Positions 33,757 to 42,230 of a stretch of 42,320 nt of DNA are shown one piece after another. Each line of letters starts with the position of its first letter. Within the stretch, counting starts at the first letter, position 1. A model generated the notes under the pieces. It had not been told where the DNA came from and did not search any database. It worked only from the letters and a program-made list of their open reading frames with translations. Made by a program: the position numbers and the translations under genes. Source of the stretch: Desulfobacterales bacterium (GTDB lineage Bacteria > Desulfobacterota > Desulfobacteria > Desulfobacterales > SURF-7); assembly GCA_018693105.1 (NCBI GenBank), contig JABHLN010000022.1, positions 1 to 42,320 of the forward strand, written 5' to 3'.

Positions 33757-34138
33757 GGTATATGATACATTTATTACAGAGCTTCTTCCTGATTATAGGA
33801 TATCAATCTTAAGTTATATAAAGTCAATGCCAATATAGTTTAAATATCTTAGCACGGTCAATATATTTCAATGTCCATAAGGGTTAAATAAAATTTAACT
33901 ACAAAATCTAATTTCAAATGGACAAGTAATGTTTATACGATATTTAAAAAAACCTATTCATAATAATTTTTTCATTATCAGCTTGATTTTTCCATATAAT
34001 ATGATAAAGGTTTATAAATTAATAAGGACCAGCCGTATTTGGCGGTTCAGTTTCGTTCTGAAGGAAAGATTTATTTGTCAAAGTGACAACCTACAGTTTG
34101 GAACTATGAGAATTTTTTTCGAAAAGGAGGATGTCACA
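33757..34138 (+). promoter_or_regulatory. Promoter and long 5' leader of cold-shock gene
   Basis: A perfect TATAAT occurs at about 33994-33999, and more than 130 bases separate it from the cold-shock ATG. The leader contains a GGACCAGCC...GGCGGTTC hairpin at about 34024-34049. Long structured leaders are typical of cspA-type genes and make translation temperature-responsive. The -35 match is weak. The ORF-track extension at 33929 is this leader read in frame. Confidence 0.4.
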
Positions 34139-34339
34139 ATGGCTGACGGAATTGTAAAATGGTTTAATAGTAGTAAAGGTTATGGGTTTATTGAACAAGA
34201 AGATGGTCCGGATGTATTCGTTCATCATTCAGGAATCAATGCAAGCGGTTTCAAATCTCTTGAAGAAGGCGACCGTGTAACATTTGACATCGAACAGGGA
34301 CCAAAAGGTCCGGCTGCAGTTAATGTCACTGTGACTTAG
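34139..34339 (+). CDS. Cold-shock domain protein (CspA family)
   Basis: A 66-residue single-stranded nucleic-acid-binding protein that melts RNA structure. The OB fold has RNP1 KGYGFIEQ and RNP2 VFVHHS, and begins [17 protein letters not shown]. The ATG at 34139 is chosen over the tracked 33929 because AAGGAGG lies nine bases upstream and the length is exactly that of the family. Its transcript has a long leader and ends in a strong terminator 20 bases after the stop. Confidence 0.96.
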   Translation: MADGIVKWFNSSKGYGFIEQEDGPDVFVHHSGINASGFKSLEEGDRVTFDIEQGPKGPAAVNVTVT

Positions 34340-34358
34340 TTTATCATCTGATTTAAAA

Positions 34359-34412
34359 AAAAGGGCATTCCTTCGAATTTAAAAAAAGAGGAATGCCCTT
34401 TTATTTTTTTAA
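34359..34412 (+). terminator. Intrinsic terminator of cold-shock gene
   Basis: AAAAGGGCATTCCT pairs with AGGAATGCCCTTTT across a loop of about 17 bases and is followed by ATTTTTTTA. It starts 20 bases after the cold-shock stop codon. Confidence 0.88.
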
Positions 34413-34574
34413 GTGTTTATTGAATTTAAACCTTCATCTTCACCGCTATTTATTTTTCATATAATACACTTCAGACTTCATCCACTTAACTGTATATACC
34501 GTTATTTTTTTTGGTCGTAATTTTTAATTAAACAACAAAATTAATATAAGCTTTATCACTTTATGGAGGAGCTC

Positions 34575-34889
34575 ATGCTTCAAAGATACGATATAGTAAT
34601 AGAAAGAGAAAACAATAGCCTGTCAATTGATGAATTTGCAGCACTTGGTAGAACATCAAGAAAAAACGAAAACACCGATCCTCTTAAAGAAGAATTTGTT
34701 TTTATTCAAAAAGTTATCTATGACGGTGATAAAATTCAAGCAGCTATTAATGAAGGAACAGATAGTTTAATTTCGGAACTTAGATCCGACGATTTTTTCC
34801 CAATTCGTCCATGCGCGGAACTTATTGCCAAAAAAGTGACCGATTTATTAGGTGACAAATCAGTAAATTCTTCTGAACTCTTTTTTTAA
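34575..34889 (+). CDS. Small acidic protein, unknown function
   Basis: A 104-residue soluble protein, MLQRYDIVIERENNSLSIDE... The ATG at 34575 is preferred over 34563 because GGAGGAG lies immediately upstream at proper spacing. The sequence has a two-strand start, an acidic centre (DPLKEEFVFIQKVIYDGDKI) and a helical C-terminal part (CAELIAKKVTDLLGDKSVN). There is no signal peptide or TM segment. I do not recognise a family. The single Cys is in RPCAELI. It stands alone after the cold-shock gene. Confidence 0.72.
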   Translation: MLQRYDIVIERENNSLSIDEFAALGRTSRKNENTDPLKEEFVFIQKVIYDGDKIQAAINEGTDSLISELRSDDFFPIRPCAELIAKKVTDLLGDKSVNSSELFF

Positions 34890-34944
34890 ATTTCAACCCT
34901 TCCATACTACGGATGATTATTATAACCAATCTCAAATAATTCAT

Positions 34945-35228
34945 CTATAGCCCTATAGTTGTGTTCTCTTCCGTTCCAAAAGGTTCAATGCTAAGAGTAT
35001 AATACGCTTTGTTATCGTCAGATGCCTTGTCCGCAAATCCAATCTGTATTTTTGAGATAGTTTGTGTAAAATTTTTAAAAATATTGAGACTTTGCCAACT
35101 TCAGTTTTTAAATATCTCCCTGCTCTTACAACATATATCCTGATAAACTGATTATGATTATGATACATAATAAAAGGGACTAATGATTCATTTGTTATCT
35201 TGACATCCACCCTTTTTTGATTATACAT
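34945..35228 (-). pseudogene. Probable frameshifted small gene
   Basis: From ATG 35226-35228 the frame reads MYNQKRVDVKITNESLVPF and continues through QFIRIYVVRAGRYLKTEVG in protein-like sequence, then becomes Arg/Leu-rich. In the adjacent frame the 3' part reads SKIQIGFADKASDDNKAYY then TLSIEPFGTEENTTIGL and stops at 34945-34947. This looks like a natural protein end but has no start codon of its own. Joined near the TTTTTAAAAATTTT run (about 35068-35081), they give one protein of about 95 residues. This suggests a single-base indel, in the genome or in the assembly. The family is not recognised. Confidence 0.45.
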
Positions 35229-35348
35229 ATTTACCAAATAAATTAGTTTTTACTTAAAAACTTCTGTAGCTTCCCTTTTTCTTTTCACTTGCCGTTGATT
35301 TTTACGGCATAAGCGGTATTTTTTTTATTCTATTTAAGGAGAATCGCC

Positions 35349-37436
35349 ATGAAACCAGTTAAAGAAAGTGATCAAGACTATAACCTTAATGTTATTCCTG
35401 AATTTCCCATTAAAATCCAAGATATAAAAATCGATGGTGAAGCAGGTACCAAAACCGGAACAACATCAAAACCGGGTAATGCGGATTTGTTAAAAACCAT
35501 GCATATTATCCGCTTTTTTGAGCTGCACCTGTCAGAGGCGATTTTAACAGGCGTTCTTCCTACTTTTGCCATTCATCTTTCAATTGGCCAGGAAGCAGTT
35601 GCCACCGGTGTATGTATGAACCTTAGAAACACGGATTATCTCAATACAACTCACAGGGGTCATGGCCATATTATTGCAAAAGGTGCGGATCTGAATAGGA
35701 TGATGGCAGAAATTTATGGTAGAAAAGATGGCCAATGCATGGGGCGGGGAGGATCAATGCACGTGACTGATGGCAACCGCGGGATTCTGGGTGCCAACGG
35801 GATAGTTGGTGCAGGATACCTTCTTGCAATGGGTGCCGGATATACTATTAAAAATAAAGGAAGAGATGATGTTTCGGTTGTTATTGCAGGGGATGGCTCT
35901 GTAAACCAGGGCATGTTCCATGAATCAATGAACATGATCTCACTGTTTGATCTGCCTGTTCTTATTGTAGTGGAAAACAATCTTTATGGAGAATTTACTC
36001 CTATAGATAAGCATTCTGCAGTAACAGAAATGTACAAACGAGCACAAGCATATGGAATTGAATCATGCAGGCTTAACGGAAATGATGTAAAAGAAGTATT
36101 TACCGAAACAGGAAAAATAATTGAAAAAATCCGCACTGACAGCAAACCGCGCTTGGTGGAGCTTATGACCTATCGCTGGCATGGCCATATGGAAGGTGAT
36201 GGTGAATTATACCGAACGGAAGAAGAAAAGGAAAGATACAAGAAAGAAGATCCGATATTGCGAATTGAAAATCAGATGCTGCAGGACAAAGAGCTAAACC
36301 AAGAAGAAATTCAAAAGATAAAATCTGATGCTGAAAAACAGGTAAAAGATGCGATTGCTTTTGCAGAGCAGTCTGAAGAACCAAAACCATCAGAACTCTT
36401 ATCAAATTCATATTCCCCGGAACAGGAATTTATTTTTCAGGGCGAAATTTCAATACCTGATAAACAAACAAAAGAAATTACCACTTCAGAAGCAATCAGG
36501 GAAGCCATTTTAGAGGAAATGGAACGTGATGAGAATGTTTTTTTGTGGGGAGAGGATGTAACTCTCGGAGGGTATTTCAATGTTACTGACGGCCTGGTTG
36601 ACCAATTCGGTAAAAATCGAATCATTGATACACCGATTAGTGAAAACGCCATTATCGGTGGTGCTGTAGGTGCAGCCATGACAGGGATGCGGCCTGTTGC
36701 GGAAATTCTTTTTTCCGATTTTTTAACATGCTGTATGGATCCAATTATGAATCAGGCCGCAAAACTAAGGTACATGACAGGAGGACAGGTTTCTATTCCA
36801 TTAACAATAAGAACTCCTGCGGGAAGCGCTTTCGGAATGGCTGCCCAGCATTCACAATCAATTGAAAGAATGTTTGCAGGCATACCGGGGCTCATAGTAG
36901 CTGCCCCTTCAGATGCTGCCACAGCCAAAGGGTTACTGAAAACTGCCATTCGCTCCAACAACCCTGTTCTCTTTTTTGAACACAAACTTCTTTATTTGGA
37001 AACAGCGATGGTTCCTGTTGAAGAGTACACACTTCCTCTGGGGAAAGCCAGAGTGTTAAAAACCGGTAAAGATGTCACAATCGTTACACATCTTTTTGGA
37101 GTTGGTGTTGCACGTGAAGTTGCTAACATTCTTGAAGCATCCGGTATCAGTGCCGAAGTAATTGACCTTATCACTCTTTATCCCATGGACACGGAAACAA
37201 TTCTCAAATCAGTTGCAAAAACAGGCCGCCTTGTCACAATTGAAGAAGGACACGCAACACTGGGTATAGGCTCAGAAGTTATAACACGTATAGTTACTGC
37301 CGGGTTTAACCTTCTAAAATCTGCTCCATTACGTATAGCAGCACAGGAATGCCCGATTCCATATGCAAAAGACCTTGAAAACTCAATGATGCCAGGTCCT
37401 GAGGAAATTGCTGAAAAAATCAAAAAACTTACTTGA
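35349..37436 (+). CDS. 2-oxoacid dehydrogenase E1, alpha-beta fusion (thiamine diphosphate)
   Basis: A 695-residue fusion of the two E1 subunits of a pyruvate/acetoin/branched-chain-type dehydrogenase complex. The alpha part (about 45-350) has LSIGQEAVATGVC, RGHGHIIAKGAD, GRGGSMHVTD, and the ThDP motif GDGSVNQGMFHESMNM...VENN. The beta part (about 375-695) has TTSEAIREAILEEMERDENVF, WGEDVTLGGYFNVTDGL, RIIDTPISENAIIGGAVGAAMTG and AQHSQSIERMF. An extra N-terminal segment of about 40 residues is poorly conserved. No E2 or E3 gene is adjacent, so the acyl acceptor must come from elsewhere. SD AAGGAGA lies before the ATG. It precedes the second Fe-S flavoprotein by 51 bases, possibly as an operon. 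Confidence 0.92.
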   Translation: MKPVKESDQDYNLNVIPEFPIKIQDIKIDGEAGTKTGTTSKPGNADLLKTMHIIRFFELHLSEAILTGVLPTFAIHLSIGQEAVATGVCMNLRNTDYLNTTHRGHGHIIAKGADLNRMMAEIYGRKDGQCMGRGGSMHVTDGNRGILGANGIVGAGYLLAMGAGYTIKNKGRDDVSVVIAGDGSVNQGMFHESMNMISLFDLPVLIVVENNLYGEFTPIDKHSAVTEMYKRAQAYGIESCRLNGNDVKEVFTETGKIIEKIRTDSKPRLVELMTYRWHGHMEGDGELYRTEEEKERYKKEDPILRIENQMLQDKELNQEEIQKIKSDAEKQVKDAIAFAEQSEEPKPSELLSNSYSPEQEFIFQGEISIPDKQTKEITTSEAIREAILEEMERDENVFLWGEDVTLGGYFNVTDGLVDQFGKNRIIDTPISENAIIGGAVGAAMTGMRPVAEILFSDFLTCCMDPIMNQAAKLRYMTGGQVSIPLTIRTPAGSAFGMAAQHSQSIERMFAGIPGLIVAAPSDAATAKGLLKTAIRSNNPVLFFEHKLLYLETAMVPVEEYTLPLGKARVLKTGKDVTIVTHLFGVGVAREVANILEASGISAEVIDLITLYPMDTETILKSVAKTGRLVTIEEGHATLGIGSEVITRIVTAGFNLLKSAPLRIAAQECPIPYAKDLENSMMPGPEEIAEKIKKLT

Positions 37437-37487
37437 GCCTGTAATGTGAACATTTAGATTTCCACAACATAATTAAAGGGGATTAGA

Positions 37488-38249
37488 ATGAAAATTTTAG
37501 CATTTAACGGAAGCCCAAGGGCAAAAGATAGCCATACTGATTACATTCTTCAGCCATTTCTTGAAGGAGCCAGAGAAGCCGGCGCCACTACTGAAACGCT
37601 ATACCTTAAAGATCATAGAATCAAACCATGCACAGGATGTAACAGCTGCTGGCTGCAGACACCCGGAGTGTGTATAATTAAAGATGACATGGCAGGAATA
37701 CTTGAAAAAATCCTTGAAGCAAATGCTCTTATCTTTGCCACGCCTCTTTATAATTGTACTATGACAGCGCATATGAAAGCGCTTCTTGAACGAGAACATC
37801 CTTTGGCTTGCCCTCAACTTCTAATAAATGAAGACGGTGAAATGGCACACCCCCCCCGCTATCCTGATAAAATGAAAAAAAAATGGATACTTATTTCGAA
37901 TGCAGGATTACCTGAAGCCAAACATTTTGATCTTCTTTTGGAAAATATCAAGAGGATGACAATTCTTTCGGGTGGTGGTGGTTATGCCACATTGGTTGGT
38001 ACTATTCTTAAGGGAATGGGAGGCGCTTTTTCCAAAGCCCCCGAAGACCCGGGATCATTAGAATGGTTTTTTGATGCTTGTAGAAAAGCCGGCGCAGAAC
38101 TTGTAAAAGAAGGAAAAATCACTACGGAAACACAGGAAATACTTGATCGCCCCCTGTTCAACTATACAAATCAGGAGTATGTGGACAAACTTAACATATT
38201 TGCTGACAATGTATTGGAAATGTTTGCAGCTGCAAAGAATGACAGCTGA
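37488..38249 (+). CDS. Iron-sulfur flavoprotein / NAD(P)H-dependent FMN reductase family (paralog 2)
   Basis: A 253-residue paralog of the 3454 gene. FNGSPRAKDSHTDYIL is the FMN loop and CTGCNSCWLQTPGVC gives Cys48, 51, 54 and 62 in C-x2-C-x2-C-x7-C spacing identical to paralog 1. IFATPLYNCTMTAHMKALLER is the second flavin contact. The 3' half is more divergent (ILSGGGGYATLVGTILKGMG). It lies 51 bases after the E1 fusion with SD AAAGGGGA, so it may pass electrons from or to that system. Co-function is inferred from spacing only. Confidence 0.85.
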   Translation: MKILAFNGSPRAKDSHTDYILQPFLEGAREAGATTETLYLKDHRIKPCTGCNSCWLQTPGVCIIKDDMAGILEKILEANALIFATPLYNCTMTAHMKALLEREHPLACPQLLINEDGEMAHPPRYPDKMKKKWILISNAGLPEAKHFDLLLENIKRMTILSGGGGYATLVGTILKGMGGAFSKAPEDPGSLEWFFDACRKAGAELVKEGKITTETQEILDRPLFNYTNQEYVDKLNIFADNVLEMFAAAKNDS

Positions 38250-38340
38250 CACTTACATAACTTACAGACTTCAAAGCATAGCAATATCTTTGAAAAACGT
38301 TTCCAGCCATCTGTCAGAAGGACTGGGAGTAGAAGGTCTG

Positions 38341-39477
38341 CTATTCAAGTTGTCCGGTTATCAGTTGAACAAGTATAAGTGAAAAGAGACTTAGAACAGC
38401 ACCTACAACGAACGTAATCCTGTAATCTACCAGCCATAGAAATCCTCCTATGGCTGGTAAAAAAACTGCGGCAATATGATTTATCGTAAATCCCACAGCC
38501 ATACTTGGTGCAATATCTTTCGGGTCGGCAATTTTTTGAAAAAAGGTTCTTATTGCGATAGCAAAGTTGAAAAAAATATGATCCGCAATATATAAAAATG
38601 CCACAATTATTTTTGACTCAACAAAAGCATAGGAAAGAAAAATTATAATCAGGCTGAAATATTCAAGGGACAGAACCTTTCTCTCTCCGAATATGACTAT
38701 GCATTTTCCTATAAAAGGACTTAGAAAAAAGTTAATAACATTATTTACAATGAAAAGTGCGGCTATTTCCTGAACTGAAAAATGGAATTTCTTAACAAGA
38801 AGAAAAACCGCAAAAGCAACAAAAATCTGGCGTCTTGCTCCAGCCATAAAAGTCAGAAAATAAAAGAGCCAGTACCTTTTCTTCAAGATCATTTTTTTGC
38901 GCTGAGGGATAAGATTCTTATCACAGGGGTCCTGGGAAAGCGCCCATAAGCTTGCGACAACAATAAGGCCTCCAAATAAAAGATACAACTGCAGGTAGTT
39001 CAGTATGGGTGCAAGGACAAAAATAATAATTCCTGCACATATATTGCTGGCAGATGCAAAACTTCTAAGTTTTCCAAAAACAAGAGGTGATGTTTTATTA
39101 TCAAAATACTGAAGTGTCAGAGACTGATTAGTTGTCTCGAAATAATGAAAACCGAAACTCATAATAAGAGTAGTAACAAGGATACCATAAAAACTCGGTA
39201 AAAAACCTGTTGCCGCAACTCCGGCACCAAGTATCAAAACTGATAATGCAGACAAACGGTGTTCTTTTATGATAAGGAGTACATAAACGACAAGCAATGC
39301 AAGAAAACCCGGGATTTCACGGACCGATTGTAATATTCCGACATGACTCCCGTTTAAGCCTATTTCATTTACAACAAAATTATCAAAAAGGCTTCGCCAT
39401 ACATATAGCCCTGCTGTTGCGCAAATGGTTAAAACCAGTAAATAACGATACATTTGATTTTTTTTTAATTCAGTCAT
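38341..39477 (-). CDS. Major facilitator superfamily transporter
   Basis: A 378-residue integral membrane protein with about 11-12 hydrophobic helices, among them YLLVLTICATAGLYVWRSLF, FLALLVVYVLLIIKE, LYLLFGGLIVVASLWALS and ITFVVGAVLSLFSLILVQLI. Two blocks of about six helices are separated by the loop QDPCDKNLIPQRKKMILKKR (about 190-210), the usual MFS layout. Acidic and basic residues in the transport path are few, so the substrate is not readable. It converges with the second flavoprotein gene; divergent from the VOC gene. No strong SD precedes the ATG. Confidence 0.85.
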   Translation of the reverse strand: MTELKKNQMYRYLLVLTICATAGLYVWRSLFDNFVVNEIGLNGSHVGILQSVREIPGFLALLVVYVLLIIKEHRLSALSVLILGAGVAATGFLPSFYGILVTTLIMSFGFHYFETTNQSLTLQYFDNKTSPLVFGKLRSFASASNICAGIIIFVLAPILNYLQLYLLFGGLIVVASLWALSQDPCDKNLIPQRKKMILKKRYWLFYFLTFMAGARRQIFVAFAVFLLVKKFHFSVQEIAALFIVNNVINFFLSPFIGKCIVIFGERKVLSLEYFSLIIIFLSYAFVESKIIVAFLYIADHIFFNFAIAIRTFFQKIADPKDIAPSMAVGFTINHIAAVFLPAIGGFLWLVDYRITFVVGAVLSLFSLILVQLITGQLE

Positions 39478-39576
39478 GATAATTCCGTACTACTTACTTG
39501 AATATCTACATAACAATATCATGCCATGTTGGCCTGGATATTATTATTCTTGCATAAAAAAAACAAGGAGTTTGAT

Positions 39577-40035
39577 ATGAAAATAAAAGTGTCACCTCTG
39601 GTGCATATTGAAATAGTCGTACATGATGCTGAAGAGACTTATCAATTACTTAATCGTGTTTTTGGAGCTGAGAAGGTCGAGGAAGATCTTTCATCATATG
39701 CTGAAACCCTATCACCATTTAAAAGGATAATTCATGTCGACCTGGGAGGGACCGTATTACAGCTCATTGAACCGGCAGAATCCGGCACATGGCAAAAGCA
39801 GCTGAAAGAAAAAGGACCGGGTGTACATAATATTACTTTTAAAGTTGATAATATTCAGGATGCGATAAAAGCTCTTCAAAAAGAAGGATGTGAACCCCTT
39901 TGGCAAACATCTTTGGATGCTATTCTTGGCTCTGACCCTTCAAAGCCTGCTGAGCCAAACACCTGTATGATAGATACTATGGAAAAAGTCGGGTTCAGGC
40001 TGGAACTGTTTCAAAAACCGGAAGGCAATACATAA
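39577..40035 (+). CDS. VOC-superfamily protein (methylmalonyl-CoA epimerase-like)
   Basis: 152 residues in two beta-alpha-beta-beta-beta modules. Module 1 (about 5-70) has VHIEIVVHDAEETYQLLNRVFGAEKVEE and ends VDLGGTVLQLIEP; module 2 (about 85-150) has GPGVHNITFKVDNIQDAIKALQKEG and KVGFRLELFQ. Metal-ligand candidates are the His in LVHIEIV, the Glu in QLIEP, the His in GVHNITF and the Glu in RLELF, as in epimerase/glyoxalase folds. The tracked start (39526) adds 17 hydrophobic residues; ATG 39577 has AAGGAG eight bases upstream. Substrate uncertain. Its stop lies one base from the convergent thiM stop. Confidence 0.85.
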   Translation: MKIKVSPLVHIEIVVHDAEETYQLLNRVFGAEKVEEDLSSYAETLSPFKRIIHVDLGGTVLQLIEPAESGTWQKQLKEKGPGVHNITFKVDNIQDAIKALQKEGCEPLWQTSLDAILGSDPSKPAEPNTCMIDTMEKVGFRLELFQKPEGNT

Positions 40036-40036
40036 A

Positions 40037-40846
40037 TCAACCCTTCCTCACCTTAATAAAGGTACTGATATCTTCATTTTCGATGGAATAAAGTGCATCA
40101 AGAAAAGCAACCGAAAAGCTTCCGGGATTGTCACTTGTTATTACCGCTTTTTCAGCACAGAGACCGTAAAAAGCAAAGGCCGATGTGGTGGCCTCGAGAA
40201 GTTTCTCTCCTGCAACAGCGCAGAATGCAGCAGTAACGGCTGTAAGACCGCACCCTGTACCGGTAACCCTTGTCATTAATGGATGACCGTTAGCCACACG
40301 TAAAACCTGGTTACCATCAGTTATAAGATCTTCTTCACCGGAAATTGCAATAATACATTTAAAATCATTTGCGATTTCCTTTGCTATGTCAATATGATCA
40401 GATGTTATTAAAAGTGAAGAGTCAACTCCCCTGGTTTTTACTTCTGAAGAGGCTAATGAAAAAATTTCTGAAGCATTACCACGAAGAACAGAGATTTTGG
40501 TTTCTTTCAAAATTCGCTCTACAGTTTCTGACCTGAGCTTTGTTGCCCCTGCTCCTACAGGATCCAGTATTACAGGAATTCCTTTAGAATTAGCCGTTTT
40601 TGCTGCACATATCATCGATTCAGTCCAGTCTTCCTGAACCGTTCCTATATTAAGCACCAGAGCGCCTGCAATTGAAGTCATTTCTTCAACTTCACTCCGG
40701 CAATGCGCCATAACCGGTGAGGCTCCGATAGCCAAAAGTATATTGGCAGAAGAATTCATTACAACAAAATTTGTTATATTATGAATTAAGGGGGATTTTT
40801 CCCTGATCATATTGATGAGCTCAATCGTGTATGATTTTATCTCCAT
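40037..40846 (-). CDS. thiM: Hydroxyethylthiazole kinase ThiM
   Basis: Phosphorylates 4-methyl-5-(2-hydroxyethyl)thiazole to salvage the thiazole half of thiamine. The 269-residue ribokinase-like enzyme has the N-terminal PLIHNITNFVVMNSSANILLAIGASPVM, GALVLNIGTV, VILDPVGAGATKLR, ILRGNASEI, and TRVTGTGCGLTAVTAAF with the catalytic Cys. No thiE or thiD is adjacent, and I could not match a TPP riboswitch in the 148 bases upstream. ThDP made through salvage would serve the E1 fusion 3 kb away. Confidence 0.95.
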   Translation of the reverse strand: MEIKSYTIELINMIREKSPLIHNITNFVVMNSSANILLAIGASPVMAHCRSEVEEMTSIAGALVLNIGTVQEDWTESMICAAKTANSKGIPVILDPVGAGATKLRSETVERILKETKISVLRGNASEIFSLASSEVKTRGVDSSLLITSDHIDIAKEIANDFKCIIAISGEEDLITDGNQVLRVANGHPLMTRVTGTGCGLTAVTAAFCAVAGEKLLEATTSAFAFYGLCAEKAVITSDNPGSFSVAFLDALYSIENEDISTFIKVRKG

Positions 40847-40994
40847 TATTTCATAATCCTTTTATATGTCCAGCAGCCTGCTCCCATAATGACTATGCGC
40901 CCGCACAGGAACACGAGTGCTTTGCCGGTATGAATTCAACTATTCAAATTTATAGTATAAATTTTTAATATTTGACCAGATTTATGCAAAAGGA

Positions 40995-41315
40995 TTATTC
41001 TTCCATCCTCTCTAACTTGAATATGACAGGCCTGAAATAATCGGTGCAGCCGGTAATCATTGTCCCCTTGCTCTTCATCCATGGCAGGGAACTTCCCGTA
41101 GCAATAGACATTACATCTCCCCGAATATCACCCCAGGCCCAGCTACAGAAACCTTCAGGCATACTGAAGGGATCTTCAACAATAATTTCCTGACCATCGC
41201 TTAGCACCTCACATTCACAAAGATCTCCACCACCTTTAAGATACTCCTCTGCTAAATCACGATTGATCGTTCTCTTTAATACAGTTATTTTGCATTTCGA
41301 GATATTATTCGACAT
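40995..41315 (-). CDS. TIGR04076-type small protein, function unknown
   Basis: 106 residues with a conserved C-terminal pattern PEGFCSWAWGDIRGDVMSIATG and the terminal GCTDYFRPVIFKLERMEE, which I recognise as the TIGR04076 family common in anaerobes. Five Cys (KCKITV, LCECEV, EGFCSW, ITGCTD) suggest a metal or redox role, but none is established. The N-terminal half is basic with ITVLKRTINRDLAEEYL. SD AAGGAGG lies seven bases before the ATG. It lies 148 bases upstream of thiM on the same strand and could be co-transcribed. Confidence 0.85.
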   Translation of the reverse strand: MSNNISKCKITVLKRTINRDLAEEYLKGGGDLCECEVLSDGQEIIVEDPFSMPEGFCSWAWGDIRGDVMSIATGSSLPWMKSKGTMITGCTDYFRPVIFKLERMEE

Positions 41316-41736
41316 ATTGATACCTCCTTAAATTTTTCTCATTACTGCTAAACGCGTAAAAAGTTATATGACCGTACACTTTAATTTTATTAATGGCTGA
41401 CAAATACTTTTCGTTTTGGATAGCCATTTATTATTCTAATATTTCCACAGCTACTTTCAAGCACAGCAATTTAAAAGCTTCTATTTGCATAATTTTTTAA
41501 CTCAGTATAATTCTGAACTAAATATCATAATGTAAGATTAAGCACCAGAGATAATCGGATGGCTGTAACCATTGATATTGACATGCACATAAGTTCACTT
41601 TTCAGGAAGATAAAAAACTGTAGATGCACCTCCCCCCAATAGACGAATATATAAAACTTCAAACTAAAGATTATTTTACTTCAAGTCTAATATTAATAAT
41701 ATTGAAACTATACAAAAATGATGGGGTTCCTGACAA
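41316..41736. other. Intergenic region
   Basis: About 420 AT-rich bases without a gene. At about 41353 there is an isolated CGCGTAAAAAGTTATATGACCG that resembles the terminal repeat of palindromic copies A-D and may be a decayed end; there is no second end nearby. Confidence 0.35.
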
Positions 41737-41804
41737 GGTACAAAGGGGCTAAAAAGCAGAACATGCAAGTAGAATGTGAGCCTTTTGAGCCTCTTTGTAT
41801 TACC
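41737..41804. repeat. 68-bp inverted repeat near response-regulator gene
   Basis: TACAAAGGGGCT faces AGCCTCTTTGTA (one mismatch), inside outer GG/CC pairs, with a partly paired interior. It lies 37 bases after the response-regulator stop on the minus strand, so it may end that transcript. The adjoining ATGATGGGGTT also occurs in the nested palindrome at 22.1 kb, which suggests another dispersed repeat type. Confidence 0.6.
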
Positions 41805-41840
41805 AATGAGGGGCGCTTAAATTTTATTTAGGGAAAGATT

Positions 41841-42230
41841 TTATAGTGTTCTAATCAATTTATCTATTTTTTTTAAAAGCAATTCCTTATCAACAGGTTT
41901 TTCCAGAAAATCATCCGGGCTGAAATATTCTGCATCCCTTGCAGGATCGAATTTAACATCGATCTCATCACTCATACCGGAAATTCCTATAATTGGAATT
42001 GTATTTAGTTCAGAATCTAATTTAACCTGCCTATATACTTCAAAACCGGAATACAAAGTTTCCATCATGACATCAAGTAAAATAAGATCGGGTTTGTCTT
42101 TTTTAATCATATCCATTCCCAGTTTACCGTCAATAGCATTAGTTGTGGTATATCCATTATTTTCTAAAAATTTTTTTAGATATTTTGCAATAACTTCATC
42201 ATCATCTATAATTAAAATTTTTTTTCCCAT
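41841..42230 (-). CDS. Single-domain response regulator (CheY-like)
   Basis: A 129-residue receiver domain with no output domain. Acidic pocket IIDDDE (D9-D11), phosphoacceptor D53 in LILLDVMME, GISGMSDE (S84 as the switch residue) and K111 in FLEKPVD. The loop DVMMETLYSGFEVYRQVK is a few residues longer than the usual MPxMDG form, a variation seen in other stand-alone receivers. SD AAGGAGA lies before the ATG. No kinase is in view; its partner may lie past the window end at 42320. Confidence 0.92.
   Translation of the reverse strand: MGKKILIIDDDEVIAKYLKKFLENNGYTTTNAIDGKLGMDMIKKDKPDLILLDVMMETLYSGFEVYRQVKLDSELNTIPIIGISGMSDEIDVKFDPARDAEYFSPDDFLEKPVDKELLLKKIDKLIRTL

Noticed and set aside
33929-34138. 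N-terminal extension of the cold-shock ORF in the track
   Set aside because: The SD AAGGAGG and family length both point to the ATG at 34139; the extension is the AT-rich leader read in frame.
40847-40994. TPP riboswitch upstream of thiM
   Set aside because: The conserved CTGAGA and the second conserved TPP segment could not be found on the minus strand.
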